32,403 bases of DNA, taken from positions 1 through 32,403 of the forward strand of contig JASHOL010000003.1 in the NCBI GenBank assembly GCA_030041135.1, given 5' to 3'. The position numbers and the translations under genes are program-made. Below are positions 16,563-24,115 of this stretch, in pieces. Position 1 is the first letter of the stretch. Each line of letters begins with the position of its first letter. The notes under the pieces are model-generated. The model was not told where the DNA came from and searched no databases. It saw nothing but the letters and a program-made list of their open reading frames with translations. This DNA comes from Streptosporangiaceae bacterium. GTDB lineage: Bacteria; Actinomycetota; Actinomycetes; Streptosporangiales; Streptosporangiaceae.

Positions 16563-16896
16563 CCGTCCTCCTTGACAGGGATCCAGGCTAGTTACCGGGC
16601 GCGTGCCCTGCGGCAACTCCCGTAGGCATCAGCTGCTGGCCGGCCTCCTGAGCGGAGGCAGCGAAACGACAACCAGTGGTGCCGGGAGTCTACGCATCCG
16701 GGTAAGCGGATGGTAAATCGGGCCCCGATCCAGGTGCTTTCGCCACGTTTTCATAACGCAACAGCGGCCCGGGCAGAGCCTACCTGCACCGAGCGGGCAC
16801 CGTGCACCCGCACCGGGTTCCGCACTCCTGCCCGGCGATAACCGGCCGGCCCGCGGCCCGCTCATGCCCGCTTGACCCGCGCGCACGCCGCTGCGG
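16563..16896. other. Intergenic region upstream of hppA
   Basis: These 334 bp lie between the apgA-like gene and hppA, both on the minus strand. They hold the hppA ribosome site (16567-16573) and presumably its promoter. On the minus strand TTTACC and TAGACT spaced 19 bp apart, about 120-145 bp before the start, are the best pair I can find, but the spacing is long. A short palindrome ATCCG/CGGAT overlaps them. No convincing gene or structured RNA was seen. Confidence 0.4.
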
Positions 16897-17331
16897 CTAC
16901 CGGACGGCTCCGGCCGATGGCCAGCTCATCCGGATGCTCGTGCCCTCGGCCGTCTCGCTAATCTCGACGTTGTCGGCCAGCCCGGCGATCACGGCGAACC
17001 CCAGGCCGGCCTGCACGCCGGCCGCCCCGGCCATGCTGGCCTTGCTCTCGGGGCCGACGCCAGCCAGCTTCGCGGAGTCGCGCGCGCAATTGTCGGTCAC
17101 CTCGACCTCGAACCGGTCGGCCATGTCGCTGAGGGCCAGCCGGACCGGCTCGGCCGGGCAGTGCAACTGGTGCTCTTCGACCGCGCGCGAGCATGCCTCG
17201 CCCACTGCCAGCCTGACCTCGTCCAGCAGCGACTCGTCGACCCCGCTGCGCCGCGCGACCGCCGTGGCGACCAGCCTGGCTGTGCGCACGTGGGCCGGCA
17301 GGGGGGTGAAGCTCAGCTCGACCGTTGCCAT
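16897..17331 (-). CDS. RsbW-like anti-sigma factor, BldG partner (ApgA-like)
   Basis: A 144-aa protein of the GHKL ATPase-like group. The order bldG then this gene, only 19 bp apart, is the arrangement I remember from Streptomyces, where the downstream gene encodes an anti-sigma factor bound by BldG. The fold is visible (DEVRLAVGEACSRAVEEH at 38-54, AGLGFAVIAGLADNVEI at 108-123), but the nucleotide site is degenerate: the N-box position that should be Asn is Arg49, and DxGxG reads DNCAR (80-84). It may bind ATP poorly or not at all. The ATG at 17331 starts at the conserved MATVELSF. Upstream residues of the same frame are Arg-rich and overlap bldG. Confidence 0.85.
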   Translation of the reverse strand: MATVELSFTPLPAHVRTARLVATAVARRSGVDESLLDEVRLAVGEACSRAVEEHQLHCPAEPVRLALSDMADRFEVEVTDNCARDSAKLAGVGPESKASMAGAAGVQAGLGFAVIAGLADNVEISETAEGTSIRMSWPSAGAVR

Positions 17332-17350
17332 GTTGGGACTGTGCCGCCGC

Positions 17351-17701
17351 CTACTTCTCCGACCGCCTGGCCGCGATGGCCTCGTCAACGGTGTCGTGTA
17401 TGCCAAAGACCTTGGTCAGCCCGGTAATCCTGAAGATCTTCAGGATGCGCTCCTGGGTACAAACCAAGTCAAGTGATCCATCGTGCGCCCGCACTCGCTT
17501 GAGGCCGCCCACGAGGACGCCAAGGCCGGTCGAATCGAGAAACTCGACCTTCTCCATGTTCACCACCAGCTGGTAAAAGCGGCTGTTCACCAGCTCGATC
17601 AGCAGTTCGCGCAGGCGCGGCGCGGTGTAGACGTCGATCTCGCCTTCCACGTCGACGATCTCGATCCCGTCCTTGCTGTGGTGGTCCAGCTTCAGATCCA
17701 C
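17351..17701 (-). CDS. bldG: Anti-anti-sigma factor BldG
   Basis: A 116-aa single STAS domain. The N-terminal [18 protein letters not shown] and the phosphorylation motif [17 protein letters not shown] with Ser57 are near-identical to Streptomyces BldG as I remember it, including the residue number. BldG is a developmental regulator: unphosphorylated it binds anti-sigma factors and frees sigma factors for differentiation and stress responses. The frame is open far upstream, but the GTG at 17701 has GGAGG four to five bases ahead and gives the exact family length. The downstream apgA-like gene is probably co-transcribed. The divergent helicase gene upstream also matches the Streptomyces order. 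Confidence 0.94.
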   Translation of the reverse strand: MDLKLDHHSKDGIEIVDVEGEIDVYTAPRLRELLIELVNSRFYQLVVNMEKVEFLDSTGLGVLVGGLKRVRAHDGSLDLVCTQERILKIFRITGLTKVFGIHDTVDEAIAARRSEK

Positions 17702-17779
17702 GAATCCTCCAGCGCCCTTACGGCTCTTATCTCCCGGACGTCCACGCGCGGCTACCCGCGAGGCTTGCCCTGTCGCGCA

Positions 17780-17809
17780 TTCAACCACGCCCAGTGTCAT
17801 GTCTATACC
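17780..17809 (+). promoter_or_regulatory. Candidate promoter of the helicase gene
   Basis: TTCAAC (17780-17785) and TATACC (17804-17809) are spaced 18 bp apart and would start transcription about 15-20 nt before the helicase ATG. The reverse complement of the same AT-rich core reads TATAGA (17802-17807), a good -10 for bldG, so the two divergent promoters may overlap. Seen by eye only. Confidence 0.3.
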
Positions 17810-17839
17810 AGATCGGCGCCCCAGGCACCCCGCGCCGTG

Positions 17840-20227
17840 ATGACACACTGGACGCTGATGCCTACGGTAGCGCCACCCGCGCCTGGTGACCCGGCCCCGG
17901 TCCCGGTCGCCGGGATGACGGTGCCTGCCGGCAGCACGAATGCCTCGGCAACCGGACCGGCCAGCATCTTGACGTCGGGCGCCAGCGGCGGGCGGCTTAC
18001 CTTCCGCACGGAGCTGCCCGGACGAACCGGACAGCATGGGCAGTGGCCGGACTGGGTGCCCGCCGAGCTGCTTGCCGCCCTCGCCGCGACCGGAGTCCGC
18101 GCGCCGTGGCAGCATCAGGCCGAGACCGCGCAGCTGGCCAGGTCCGGCCAGAGCGTGATCATCTCGACCGGCACGGCATCGGGTAAGTCCCTTGGCTACC
18201 TGCTGCCGGCGCTGACGTCGGTCCTGAATGGCGGCACCGCCCTCTATATCGCGCCGACCAGGGCCCTGGCTGCCGATCAGCTGCGGCTCGTCCAGTCCCT
18301 GGGGCTGCGCGGCGTCCGCGCTGCGGTCGTTGACGGGGACACGCCGTGGTCGGACCGGGCCTGGGCCAGGTCGCACGCGAGCTACCTGCTGACGACGCCG
18401 GACATGCTGCATTACACCCTTCTACCCCAGCATGCCAGGTGGAATGGCTTCTTCCGGCGGCTGCACTACGTGATCGTGGATGAGTGCCATACCTACAGCG
18501 GGGTGTTCGGCTCCCACGTCGCTCACGTGCTGCGGCGGCTGCGCCGGGTTGGCTGCCATCACAGCGCTACTGATCCGGTCTTCGTGCTTGCCTCGGCCAC
18601 CATCAGCGAGCCGGCCAGGTCGGCCCTGCTGCTCACCGGCCGGCCCGTGACGGCAGTCACGACCGACGCGGCCCCCCGGGGCCCGATGACGTTCGCGATG
18701 TGGGAGCCGCCGCTTACCGGGGCGCGCGGCGAGGCGGGCGCGCCGGTACGCCGCAGCGCGACAGCCGAGGCCGCTCAGCTCCTGGCCGACCTGATCATCG
18801 AGCAAATCCCCTCGCTCGCGTTCGTGCGGTCCAGGCGCGGCGCGGAGACCCTTGCGCTGTCGGCCCGCCGCCACCTGTCCGACGCGGGCGCGGACGAACT
18901 CGCCGACCGGGTTGCCGCCTACCGGTCGGGCTACCTGCCCGAAGAACGGCGGGCGCTAGAGGACGGGCTGCGCAGCGGCCAGATCACCGGCCTGGCCGCG
19001 ACGTCCGCGCTTGAGCTCGGCGTGAACGTCACCGGCCTCGACGCGGTCCTGGTGGCAGGCTGGCCCGGCACTCGTGCGGCGCTGTGGCAGCAGGCCGGTC
19101 GGGCCGGACGCGACGGGCGCGAGGCCATCGCCGTGCTGATCGCGCGCGACGATCCGCTCGACACCTATCTGGTGCACCACCCGCAGGCCCTGCTCGGTGC
19201 CCCGGTCGAGGCGACGGTGCTGGACCCTGACAACTCTTATGTGCTCGCGCCGCACCTGTGCGCGGCGGCGGCCGAGCTCCCGCTCAGCGAGCCGGACCTG
19301 GCCAGTTTCAGCGAGAGCGCGGGCTCCGTCGCCGCCAGCATGGCCGCCGACGGGCTGCTGCGGTCCAGGGGCGGCCGCTGGTACTGCACCCGGCGCGGCT
19401 CCACGATCAGGACCGGACTGCGCGGCACCGACGGGCGCCCGGTCAGGATCGTCGAGGAGTCGACAGGACGGCTGGTGGGCACGGTGGATGAGCCATCCGC
19501 GCACTTCCTCGCGCATGACGGCGCCGTCTACCCGCACCAGGGCGAGATGTACCTGGTTCGCAGTCTGGACCTGACCGAGCGCATCGCGCTGGTGGAGCTG
19601 GCAGATCCGGGTTACACGACGGTCGCACGGGAGGTCACCGGCATCGAGGTGGCCGCCGAGCTGGTCAGGGCGGCGTGGGGCGAGGCCGCGGTGTGCTTCG
19701 GGGACGTTCAGGTGTCGCGGCAGGTTGTGTCGTATACCCGGCGCAGCCTGGAGACCGGCATGGTCGATGACGAGATCGGCCTCGACCTGCCTGAGCGCAG
19801 GCTCGCGACCCGAGCCGTATGGTGGACGATCTCGCCCGCCCAGCGGGCCGGCCTGGCGGCCGTCGGCGTGGACCTGGCTGGAGCGGCCCACGCGGCCGAG
19901 CATGCCTCGATCGGCATGCTGCCCTTGCTGGCGGCGTGCGACCGGTGGGATGTAGGCGGTGTCTCCGCGGACCTGCATCCGAGGACCGGCCGGCTGACCG
20001 TCTTCGTCTACGACGGGCACGCCGGCGGGGCCGGCTTCGCCGAGCGCGGGTTCGCCACGGCCGGGCGGTGGCTAGCCGCGACGGTCGAGGCCATCGCGAG
20101 CTGCGAATGCGCCGGCGGCTGCCCGTCTTGCATCCAGTCGCCCAAGTGCGGCAACGGAAATCAGCCCCTGGCAAAGGACGGCGCGATCGCCCTGCTTAAC
20201 AGCCTGCTGGCCGGGCGGCCCACCTGA
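17840..20227 (+). CDS. DEAD/DEAH helicase with DUF1998, MrfA/Hrq1-like
   Basis: A 795-aa superfamily 2 helicase. Walker A is TGTASGKS with Lys116, motif II is DECH at 214-217, and the C-terminal RecA lobe has [15 protein letters not shown] and [10 protein letters not shown]. The end is a DUF1998/MZB zinc-binding domain with Cys755, 757, 761, 764 and 770 in the [10 protein letters not shown]...C pattern. This is the Hrq1/MrfA (B. subtilis YprA) family; MrfA works in a mitomycin-C repair pathway, so DNA repair is the likely role. The ATG at 17840 is chosen; the frame is open to 17483, but that part overlaps bldG. The first 50 residues are Pro/Ala-rich and unlike the family. The helicase/bldG divergent pair is conserved in Streptomyces. 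Confidence 0.93.
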   Translation: MTHWTLMPTVAPPAPGDPAPVPVAGMTVPAGSTNASATGPASILTSGASGGRLTFRTELPGRTGQHGQWPDWVPAELLAALAATGVRAPWQHQAETAQLARSGQSVIISTGTASGKSLGYLLPALTSVLNGGTALYIAPTRALAADQLRLVQSLGLRGVRAAVVDGDTPWSDRAWARSHASYLLTTPDMLHYTLLPQHARWNGFFRRLHYVIVDECHTYSGVFGSHVAHVLRRLRRVGCHHSATDPVFVLASATISEPARSALLLTGRPVTAVTTDAAPRGPMTFAMWEPPLTGARGEAGAPVRRSATAEAAQLLADLIIEQIPSLAFVRSRRGAETLALSARRHLSDAGADELADRVAAYRSGYLPEERRALEDGLRSGQITGLAATSALELGVNVTGLDAVLVAGWPGTRAALWQQAGRAGRDGREAIAVLIARDDPLDTYLVHHPQALLGAPVEATVLDPDNSYVLAPHLCAAAAELPLSEPDLASFSESAGSVAASMAADGLLRSRGGRWYCTRRGSTIRTGLRGTDGRPVRIVEESTGRLVGTVDEPSAHFLAHDGAVYPHQGEMYLVRSLDLTERIALVELADPGYTTVAREVTGIEVAAELVRAAWGEAAVCFGDVQVSRQVVSYTRRSLETGMVDDEIGLDLPERRLATRAVWWTISPAQRAGLAAVGVDLAGAAHAAEHASIGMLPLLAACDRWDVGGVSADLHPRTGRLTVFVYDGHAGGAGFAERGFATAGRWLAATVEAIASCECAGGCPSCIQSPKCGNGNQPLAKDGAIALLNSLLAGRPT

Positions 20228-20331
20228 CTCCGGATGATCGGCCGCGCTCACGGGCAGTAGCGACCTGGCCGGTGCCAATCCGGCCAGGCACGCGGTCAGG
20301 CTTGTCCGGCTGCACCGCGAACCTGCCGCGA

Positions 20332-20360
20332 CACTTCCGGGCAGTGGTCGCCGGAAAGTG
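20332..20360. repeat. Inverted repeat between helicase gene and 6C RNA
   Basis: CACTTCCGG (20332-20340) and CCGGAAAGTG (20351-20360) form a stem with one bulged A around a 10-nt loop. It is 104 bp past the helicase stop and directly 3' of the 6C hairpins on the minus strand. It could end either transcript. No T-run follows on either strand. Confidence 0.45.
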
Positions 20361-20371
20361 GCCAGACATGG

Positions 20372-20450
20372 GGCGACCCCCGTCGGGGGGGAGAACGGGG
20401 GTCGCCATACGGTCCGGCTCCGGGGGGGCAGAGCCGGGTCCGTTACCCAA
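20372..20450 (-). ncRNA. 6C small RNA
   Basis: On the minus strand two hairpins follow each other. The first has stem CCGGCTC/GAGCCGG (20437-20431 and 20420-20414) and loop TGCCCCCCCG. The second has a perfect 12-bp stem GGCGACCCCCGT/ACGGGGGTCGCC (20406-20395 and 20383-20372) and loop TCTCCCCCCCG. Two consecutive stem-loops, each with six or more cytosines in the loop, define the actinobacterial 6C RNA (B11 in M. tuberculosis). There the RNA lies next to a SerB-like HAD gene (Rv3661), as it does here. The 5' end is not visible; 20450 is an estimate. The second hairpin may also act as its terminator. C-rich loops are thought to pair with G-rich ribosome sites of target mRNAs. Confidence 0.87.
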
Positions 20451-20523
20451 GAAAGCCTAGTTCTAATCGCCGCAAGTTACCAGTTGGTCATGCCGACACG
20501 CAAAGGGATCGCGGCGCATCCCC

Positions 20524-20529
20524 TATGCT
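20524..20529 (+). promoter_or_regulatory. Candidate -10 box of a leaderless mRNA
   Basis: TATGCT ends 8 bp before the GTG at 20538. This is the spacing expected when transcription starts at the first base of the start codon, as is common in actinobacteria. No Shine-Dalgarno sequence is present and no clear -35 was found. Confidence 0.4.
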
Positions 20530-20537
20530 GCCGGACC

Positions 20538-21299
20538 GTGGGTACATCCGTCGAGACCGGCAGCCGAACTGCCGCAGCTTTCTTTGACCTCGACAAGACG
20601 CTCATTTCCCGATCCAGCACGCTGGCGTTCGTTCCGTCCTTTTACCGGCGCGGCCTGATCACCCGCGGCCAGGCGGTGCGCGGTGCCTGCGCGCAGGTGA
20701 CTTTCCGGCTGGCTGGAGCCAGTCACCACCGGATGGAACGCATCCGCGACCAGGTCAGCGCGCTGTGCCGGGGCTGGAATGCCGACCTGATATCACAGAT
20801 CGTGACCGACAACCTTGCCCAGGTAATCGAGCCACTTGTGTACGAAGAGGCGCGCAGCCTGCTTGCCCGCCACCTCGACGACGGACACGACGTGCTCATC
20901 GCCAGCACCTCGGGACAGGAGATCGTCAGGCCGATCGCCGCCATGCTGGGCGCGTGCGCCGCCGTCGCCACTCGGCTGGAGATCGCCGGCGGGTTGTACA
21001 CCGGCAGCGTCGAGTTCTATGCCTACGGGCAGGCCAAGGCCGATGGGGTCGCGGAACTCGCGGCTCAGCGCGGATACCGCCTCGCCGACTGCTACGCCTA
21101 CAGCGACTCGGTGACTGACCTGCCGCTGCTGGAGCTGGTAGGCCACCCGCACGTGGTGAACCCTGACCGCGCTCTGCGCAAGGCAGCGCACAGCCGAGGC
21201 TGGCCAGTTCTGACCTTCAGTCGGTGTGGCGCCGCCGGATCAGAGGGCACTAATGCCTCGAGCCCACTCGAAAGCGACCCGGCAACCCCAGGCATGTGA
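20538..21299 (+). CDS. HAD-IB family hydrolase, SerB-like
   Basis: A 253-aa HAD phosphatase of the IB subfamily. The nucleophile motif is FFDLDKTLI with Asp17 and Asp19; the middle motif is LIASTSGQE and the metal motif is YSDSVTDLPLL. The helical cap domain (about 30-115) has the usual SerB-like length. Homologues include Rv3661 and the Streptomyces protein described as inhibiting morphological differentiation; the natural substrate is not known to me. The GTG at 20538 starts the conserved region and fits a leaderless transcript; an ATG at 20490 would add 16 residues. It stands next to the 6C RNA, as in M. tuberculosis. The Ser/Thr-rich tail after residue 230 is not conserved. Confidence 0.87.
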   Translation: MGTSVETGSRTAAAFFDLDKTLISRSSTLAFVPSFYRRGLITRGQAVRGACAQVTFRLAGASHHRMERIRDQVSALCRGWNADLISQIVTDNLAQVIEPLVYEEARSLLARHLDDGHDVLIASTSGQEIVRPIAAMLGACAAVATRLEIAGGLYTGSVEFYAYGQAKADGVAELAAQRGYRLADCYAYSDSVTDLPLLELVGHPHVVNPDRALRKAAHSRGWPVLTFSRCGAAGSEGTNASSPLESDPATPGM

Positions 21300-21472
21300 A
21301 CATGTACATCGATCGAGATCACGAATCGATCACGCTCGGGTCTTTCCAACTGGCCGGATACCCAGTAGAAAAGAAACACGGACACAGTCCGTACACGGCA
21401 GCCGGGTACCCACGCGCGACCAGCCGCGGGAGGCGTGCCGTGGCAGGCGAATTGATGCCTTGAAGGGCGCTG

Positions 21473-21502
21473 TTGACTAATGAGGCGCGGGCAGGATACG
21501 CC
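21473..21502 (+). promoter_or_regulatory. Candidate promoter of an orphan transcript
   Basis: TTGACT (21473-21478) and TACGCC (21497-21502) with an 18-bp spacer resemble a housekeeping actinobacterial promoter. No reading frame with a ribosome site follows; the next feature is a strong terminator 54 bp downstream. Confidence 0.35.
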
Positions 21503-21507
21503 TACCA

Positions 21508-21583
21508 CGGCAGTGAAGGTGCACGCTTGGTAGCCCGAGCTGACGTGTCAGTGCGACGGCGCCCCAGAAGGGGCGCCGTTTGC
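21508..21583 (+). ncRNA. Possible small RNA ending in a terminator hairpin
   Basis: A transcript from the promoter-like sequence at 21473 to the terminator would be about 75 nt. It contains the self-complementary stretch CTGACGTGTCAG just before the terminator and no start codon with a good ribosome site. I match it to no known RNA family. The alternative is that the terminator simply ends the HAD-IB mRNA 257 nt upstream. Confidence 0.3.
21556..21579 (+). terminator. Intrinsic terminator
   Basis: ACGGCGCCCC (21556-21565) and GGGGCGCCGT (21570-21579) pair perfectly over 10 bp with an AGAA loop, and the stem is followed by T-rich TTGCT. It is the strongest terminator-like hairpin in the window on the plus strand. 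Confidence 0.85.
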
Positions 21584-21684
21584 TGTGCCGGGCGGCCCCG
21601 CCCACTTCCGTAAGCTCTGTCGCGGGATCCCCGCCCCCCAGCGAATCAGACAAATCGCTCGCGCCGAGGGCGGCTGGGCCGGCT

Positions 21685-21718
21685 AGGTGTCGTTGACGCC
21701 TGCAGGTTGTCGACACCT
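21685..21718. repeat. 8-bp inverted repeat
   Basis: AGGTGTCG (21685-21692) and CGACACCT (21711-21718) are exact reverse complements separated by 18 bp. The right arm overlaps a pair of near-identical direct repeats, TGCA(G/A)GTTGTCG. This could be a regulator-binding site; no nearby regulator gene suggests which. Confidence 0.5.
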
Positions 21719-21830
21719 TGCAAGTTGTCGGCGCATACCGGATCAAATCGACCACGAGGCTGCGGAGAACGTGCAGAGCGTTTGAGAAGGCGCATGGAGT
21801 CGGTGCGGGGTGCGATCGTGCCCAGGTTGC

Positions 21831-21885
21831 CGGGCCGGGTGGCAGGCCGGGCCGGGTGGCAGGCCGGCCGGGCCGGGTGGCAGGC
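21831..21885. repeat. Three 17-bp tandem repeats
   Basis: CGGGCCGGGTGGCAGGC occurs at 21831-21847, 21848-21864 and 21869-21885, with CGGC inserted before the third copy. The insertion makes the spacing 17 then 21 bp, so the array does not hold one reading frame, which argues against coding. Confidence 0.85.
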
Positions 21886-22187
21886 CGTGGCTCGACTACC
21901 GCCGTTTATCCAGCCCCGAGTACTGCCGAGGCCGCCTTCACCGCGCTCTGCGTGGCCCGTCAGGGCCGGTGACCGCGGCCTGTAAGGCCTTGGGACCGTG
22001 CCTGGCCTGGTCACAAGCCGTGTGCCCGCCTCGGCTTCAGTGCTCTATTTCGGCCGGCCCGAGATTTCGGGAGGCAGCATGTGGGCAGTCCATCTGCAGA
22101 CACGTGCGCCAATTACCCCAGGCCGGCTCGTGCCGCCATTGGGTATAAGCAAGACTTTGACAACAAGCGCGTTAGAGGGAGGTACTT

Positions 22188-22667
22188 ATGGCCGAGCCCG
22201 CGGTCAGGCGGATGCCCGCCGGCGGGACCGATCAGTCCATCGGCGACCTCGTTTCGGTTGCCGCACGGGATATCTCGCAACTCGTCAGATATGAGCTGGA
22301 CCTAGCCAAAATCGAGCTGAAGACCGATGTCAAGCGGCTGGGAATCGGCGGAGCGCTGCTGGCGGTCGGCGGGTTCGTCGCGTGCCTGGTGCTAGTCCTG
22401 CTATGTTTCGCGTTTGCCTTCGGCCTCAATGCCTTGCACATCTGGCTATGGGCCTCGTTCCTGATCGCCGCGGGCACCTGCGTGCTGCTGACCGGGCTAG
22501 CGGTATTGATCGGCATCATCATGGTGCGCAAGATGGGCGGAATGAATAAGACTCGCACCAGCCTGGCCGAAGGGCTGACCATGCTGCGCCGGAGGCCCAA
22601 GGGAGCCAGGTCCTCGGCGAGGTCGGCATCTGACGGCGGTGCCGGGACGCAGGTTCGGGCGGGCTAG
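22188..22667 (+). CDS. DUF1469/phage-holin-like membrane protein
   Basis: A 159-aa protein with an amphipathic N-terminal helix (SIGDLVSVAARDISQLVRYELDLAKIE region, 17-43) followed by two transmembrane segments at about 52-80 and 85-113 and a basic, disordered tail. This is the Phage_holin_3_6 (DUF1469) layout, found on actinobacterial chromosomes outside prophages, and M. tuberculosis Rv3669 occupies the same place before ephE. Function is not established, and no phage genes are nearby. The ATG at 22188 has an AGGGAGG site about five bases upstream. The hydrolase gene starts 2 bp after its stop, so they are co-transcribed. Confidence 0.87.
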   Translation: MAEPAVRRMPAGGTDQSIGDLVSVAARDISQLVRYELDLAKIELKTDVKRLGIGGALLAVGGFVACLVLVLLCFAFAFGLNALHIWLWASFLIAAGTCVLLTGLAVLIGIIMVRKMGGMNKTRTSLAEGLTMLRRRPKGARSSARSASDGGAGTQVRAG

Positions 22668-22669
22668 TC

Positions 22670-23593
22670 GTGCCGAGCCGCGGCAATGCAGCCATCTACC
22701 TGAGCGGGCCGTGGTCGCACCGCTCAGTCAGCGCGAACGGCACCAGGTTCCACGTCGCCGAGAGCGGCGACGGACCGCTTGTCCTGTTCTTGCACGGGTT
22801 TCCCGAGTTCTGGTGGACCTGGCGCCAGCAGCTCAGCTCGCTGAGCGAGGCCGGCTTCCGTGTCGTAGCTCCCGACCTGCGCGGGTATGGCGGGAGCGAC
22901 AAACCACCGCGGGGTTACGACCTCGTCACGGCCGCATCAGACGCAGCCGGCTTGATCCGCTCGCTGGGCGAGGCCAACGCGGTCGTCGTGGGCCACGACT
23001 GGGGCGGGCTGATCGCCTGGACCATGGCGGCATACTTCCCCAAGGTGGTCAGGCGGCTGGCCGTCGTCTCTATGCCTCATCCGCTGCGGCTGCGATCGGC
23101 GGTGCTGTCCGATCCGCTCGGCCAGGGCCGCAGCATCGGCTTCGCGCTCGGGTTCCAGCTGCCGATGTGGCCGGAACGGCAGTTGCTTCGCGACGGCGCC
23201 CTGCGGGTCAGCCGGATGTTGTCGGCGTGGTCCGGGCCTGGCTGGCCCGATGCGGAGACCGCCAGGCGTTATCAGGATGCCATGTGCGTGCCGCAGGTGG
23301 CGCACTCCGCGCTCGAGTACCACCGCTGGTACCTGCGGTCCCGACTCCGCCCGGACGGGCTGCACTACAACCGGATGATGCGGACTCCCATCCAGGCCCC
23401 GACGCTGCACCTGCACGGAGCGCTCGACCCGTGCGTGCTGCCCGCTGCTGCCCGCGGCTCAGGCGTGCACGTCGAGGCGCCTTACCGATGGCGGCTGATC
23501 GACGGGGCCGGTCACTTCCCGCACGAGGAGGTGCCCGAGCGCTTCGATCTAGAGCTGCGCTCCTGGCTCGAAGATCCCGAGCCGGAGCGCTAG
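22670..23593 (+). CDS. Alpha/beta hydrolase, EphE-like epoxide hydrolase
   Basis: A 307-aa alpha/beta hydrolase. The oxyanion motif HGFPEF starts at His42, the nucleophile is Asp110 in VVVGHDWGG, and the catalytic histidine is His282 in GAGHFPHEE. An aspartate nucleophile in GHDWGG with HGFPEFWWTWR upstream is typical of epoxide hydrolases, which add water to an epoxide. M. tuberculosis EphE (Rv3670) is the positional counterpart, following the same DUF1469 gene. The GTG at 22670, 2 bp after the previous stop, is used; no strong ribosome site is seen, and translation may depend on coupling. The physiological epoxide is unknown. Confidence 0.87.
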   Translation: MPSRGNAAIYLSGPWSHRSVSANGTRFHVAESGDGPLVLFLHGFPEFWWTWRQQLSSLSEAGFRVVAPDLRGYGGSDKPPRGYDLVTAASDAAGLIRSLGEANAVVVGHDWGGLIAWTMAAYFPKVVRRLAVVSMPHPLRLRSAVLSDPLGQGRSIGFALGFQLPMWPERQLLRDGALRVSRMLSAWSGPGWPDAETARRYQDAMCVPQVAHSALEYHRWYLRSRLRPDGLHYNRMMRTPIQAPTLHLHGALDPCVLPAAARGSGVHVEAPYRWRLIDGAGHFPHEEVPERFDLELRSWLEDPEPER

Positions 23594-23596
23594 CCG

Positions 23597-24115
23597 ATGG
23601 ACGCGACGGCGACCGGACCAGAGCGTGACCGAAACGCGGCCGGGCGGCCGAGGAACGCCCGCCCGCGTGACCTGCTCGGCCGGCCACTTGCCAGGGACGC
23701 AGTCGGGCAGCCGGTCATGCCCGACGGGCTTGAGGTAACCCCGGACTGGGCGCTGGCCACCGCCCAGCAAATGCTCGACGATGGCCGGCCCTTCCATGCC
23801 CACGAAGTACTCGAGGCGGCATGGAAGTCGGCGCCATCCGCGGAGCGCAACCTGTGGCAGGGCCTGGCCCAGCTAGCCGTCGGTCTAACGCACGCACTGC
23901 GCGGCAACGCTCAGGGAGCCGTCGCGCTGCTGCGCCGCGGCGCCGGGCGGATTCGCGGTTACGCCGGCGGGCACCCCCACGGCGTCGCCGTCGACGACCT
24001 CCTCGCTGCCGCGAATGCGCTCGCCGACCGGATTGAATCCGGCGGCCTGTCCGGGCTCAGGCCGGGCGACCTGACCCTGCGGCTGACAGGCGTGCCTGAC
24101 TCGCGCTCTGGCTAG
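23597..24115 (+). CDS. DUF309 family protein
   Basis: A 172-aa protein with the DUF309 core at about 49-112: RPFHAHEVLEAAWKSA (64-79) with His67, His69, Glu70 and Glu73, then WQGLAQLAVGLTHALRGNAQGA with His99. The histidine and glutamate pattern suggests a metal site inside a small helical bundle. No biochemical role is known to me. Residues 1-45 are basic and Pro/Gly-rich and look disordered. It starts 3 bp after the hydrolase stop, so it is the third gene of that operon. Its stop overlaps the stop of the convergent marP gene by three of four bases (CTAG). As far as I remember the mycobacterial block has no such gene at this place. Confidence 0.85.
   Translation: MDATATGPERDRNAAGRPRNARPRDLLGRPLARDAVGQPVMPDGLEVTPDWALATAQQMLDDGRPFHAHEVLEAAWKSAPSAERNLWQGLAQLAVGLTHALRGNAQGAVALLRRGAGRIRGYAGGHPHGVAVDDLLAAANALADRIESGGLSGLRPGDLTLRLTGVPDSRSG

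Larger units (their letters stand above)
21300..22187. other. 888-bp region without a convincing gene
   Basis: The open frames here are short, overlap on both strands and encode Arg/Pro/Ala-rich sequence without family features. The first 180 bp have lower GC than their surroundings and contain two ATCGATC copies (21308-21314, 21325-21331). Then come a possible sRNA with promoter and terminator, an 8-bp inverted repeat, a pair of 12-bp direct repeats (21701-21712, 21719-21730) and three 17-bp tandem copies. The last bases hold the ribosome site of the DUF1469 gene. In mycobacteria this interval contains several genes, among them acs, so genes may have been lost or moved. Confidence 0.6.

Noticed and set aside
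16629-16886. Open frame on the minus strand, 85 codons, upstream of hppA
   Set aside because: It is Arg/Gly/Pro-rich, has no ribosome site and no family features; its composition is that of random high-GC sequence.
22157-22162. Perfect TTGACA just before the DUF1469 gene
   Set aside because: A -10 box at the right distance would fall on the ribosome site, and none is visible, so it is not called a promoter.
22079-22294. Open frame with GGGAGG four bases before ATG at 22079
   Set aside because: The ribosome site is good, but the frame runs into the DUF1469 gene in a different phase and the peptide is Arg-rich without any recognisable pattern.
22188-22667. Holin-like annotation as a sign of a prophage
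   Set aside because: DUF1469 proteins are chromosomal in actinobacteria and no phage structural, lysis or integrase gene is nearby.
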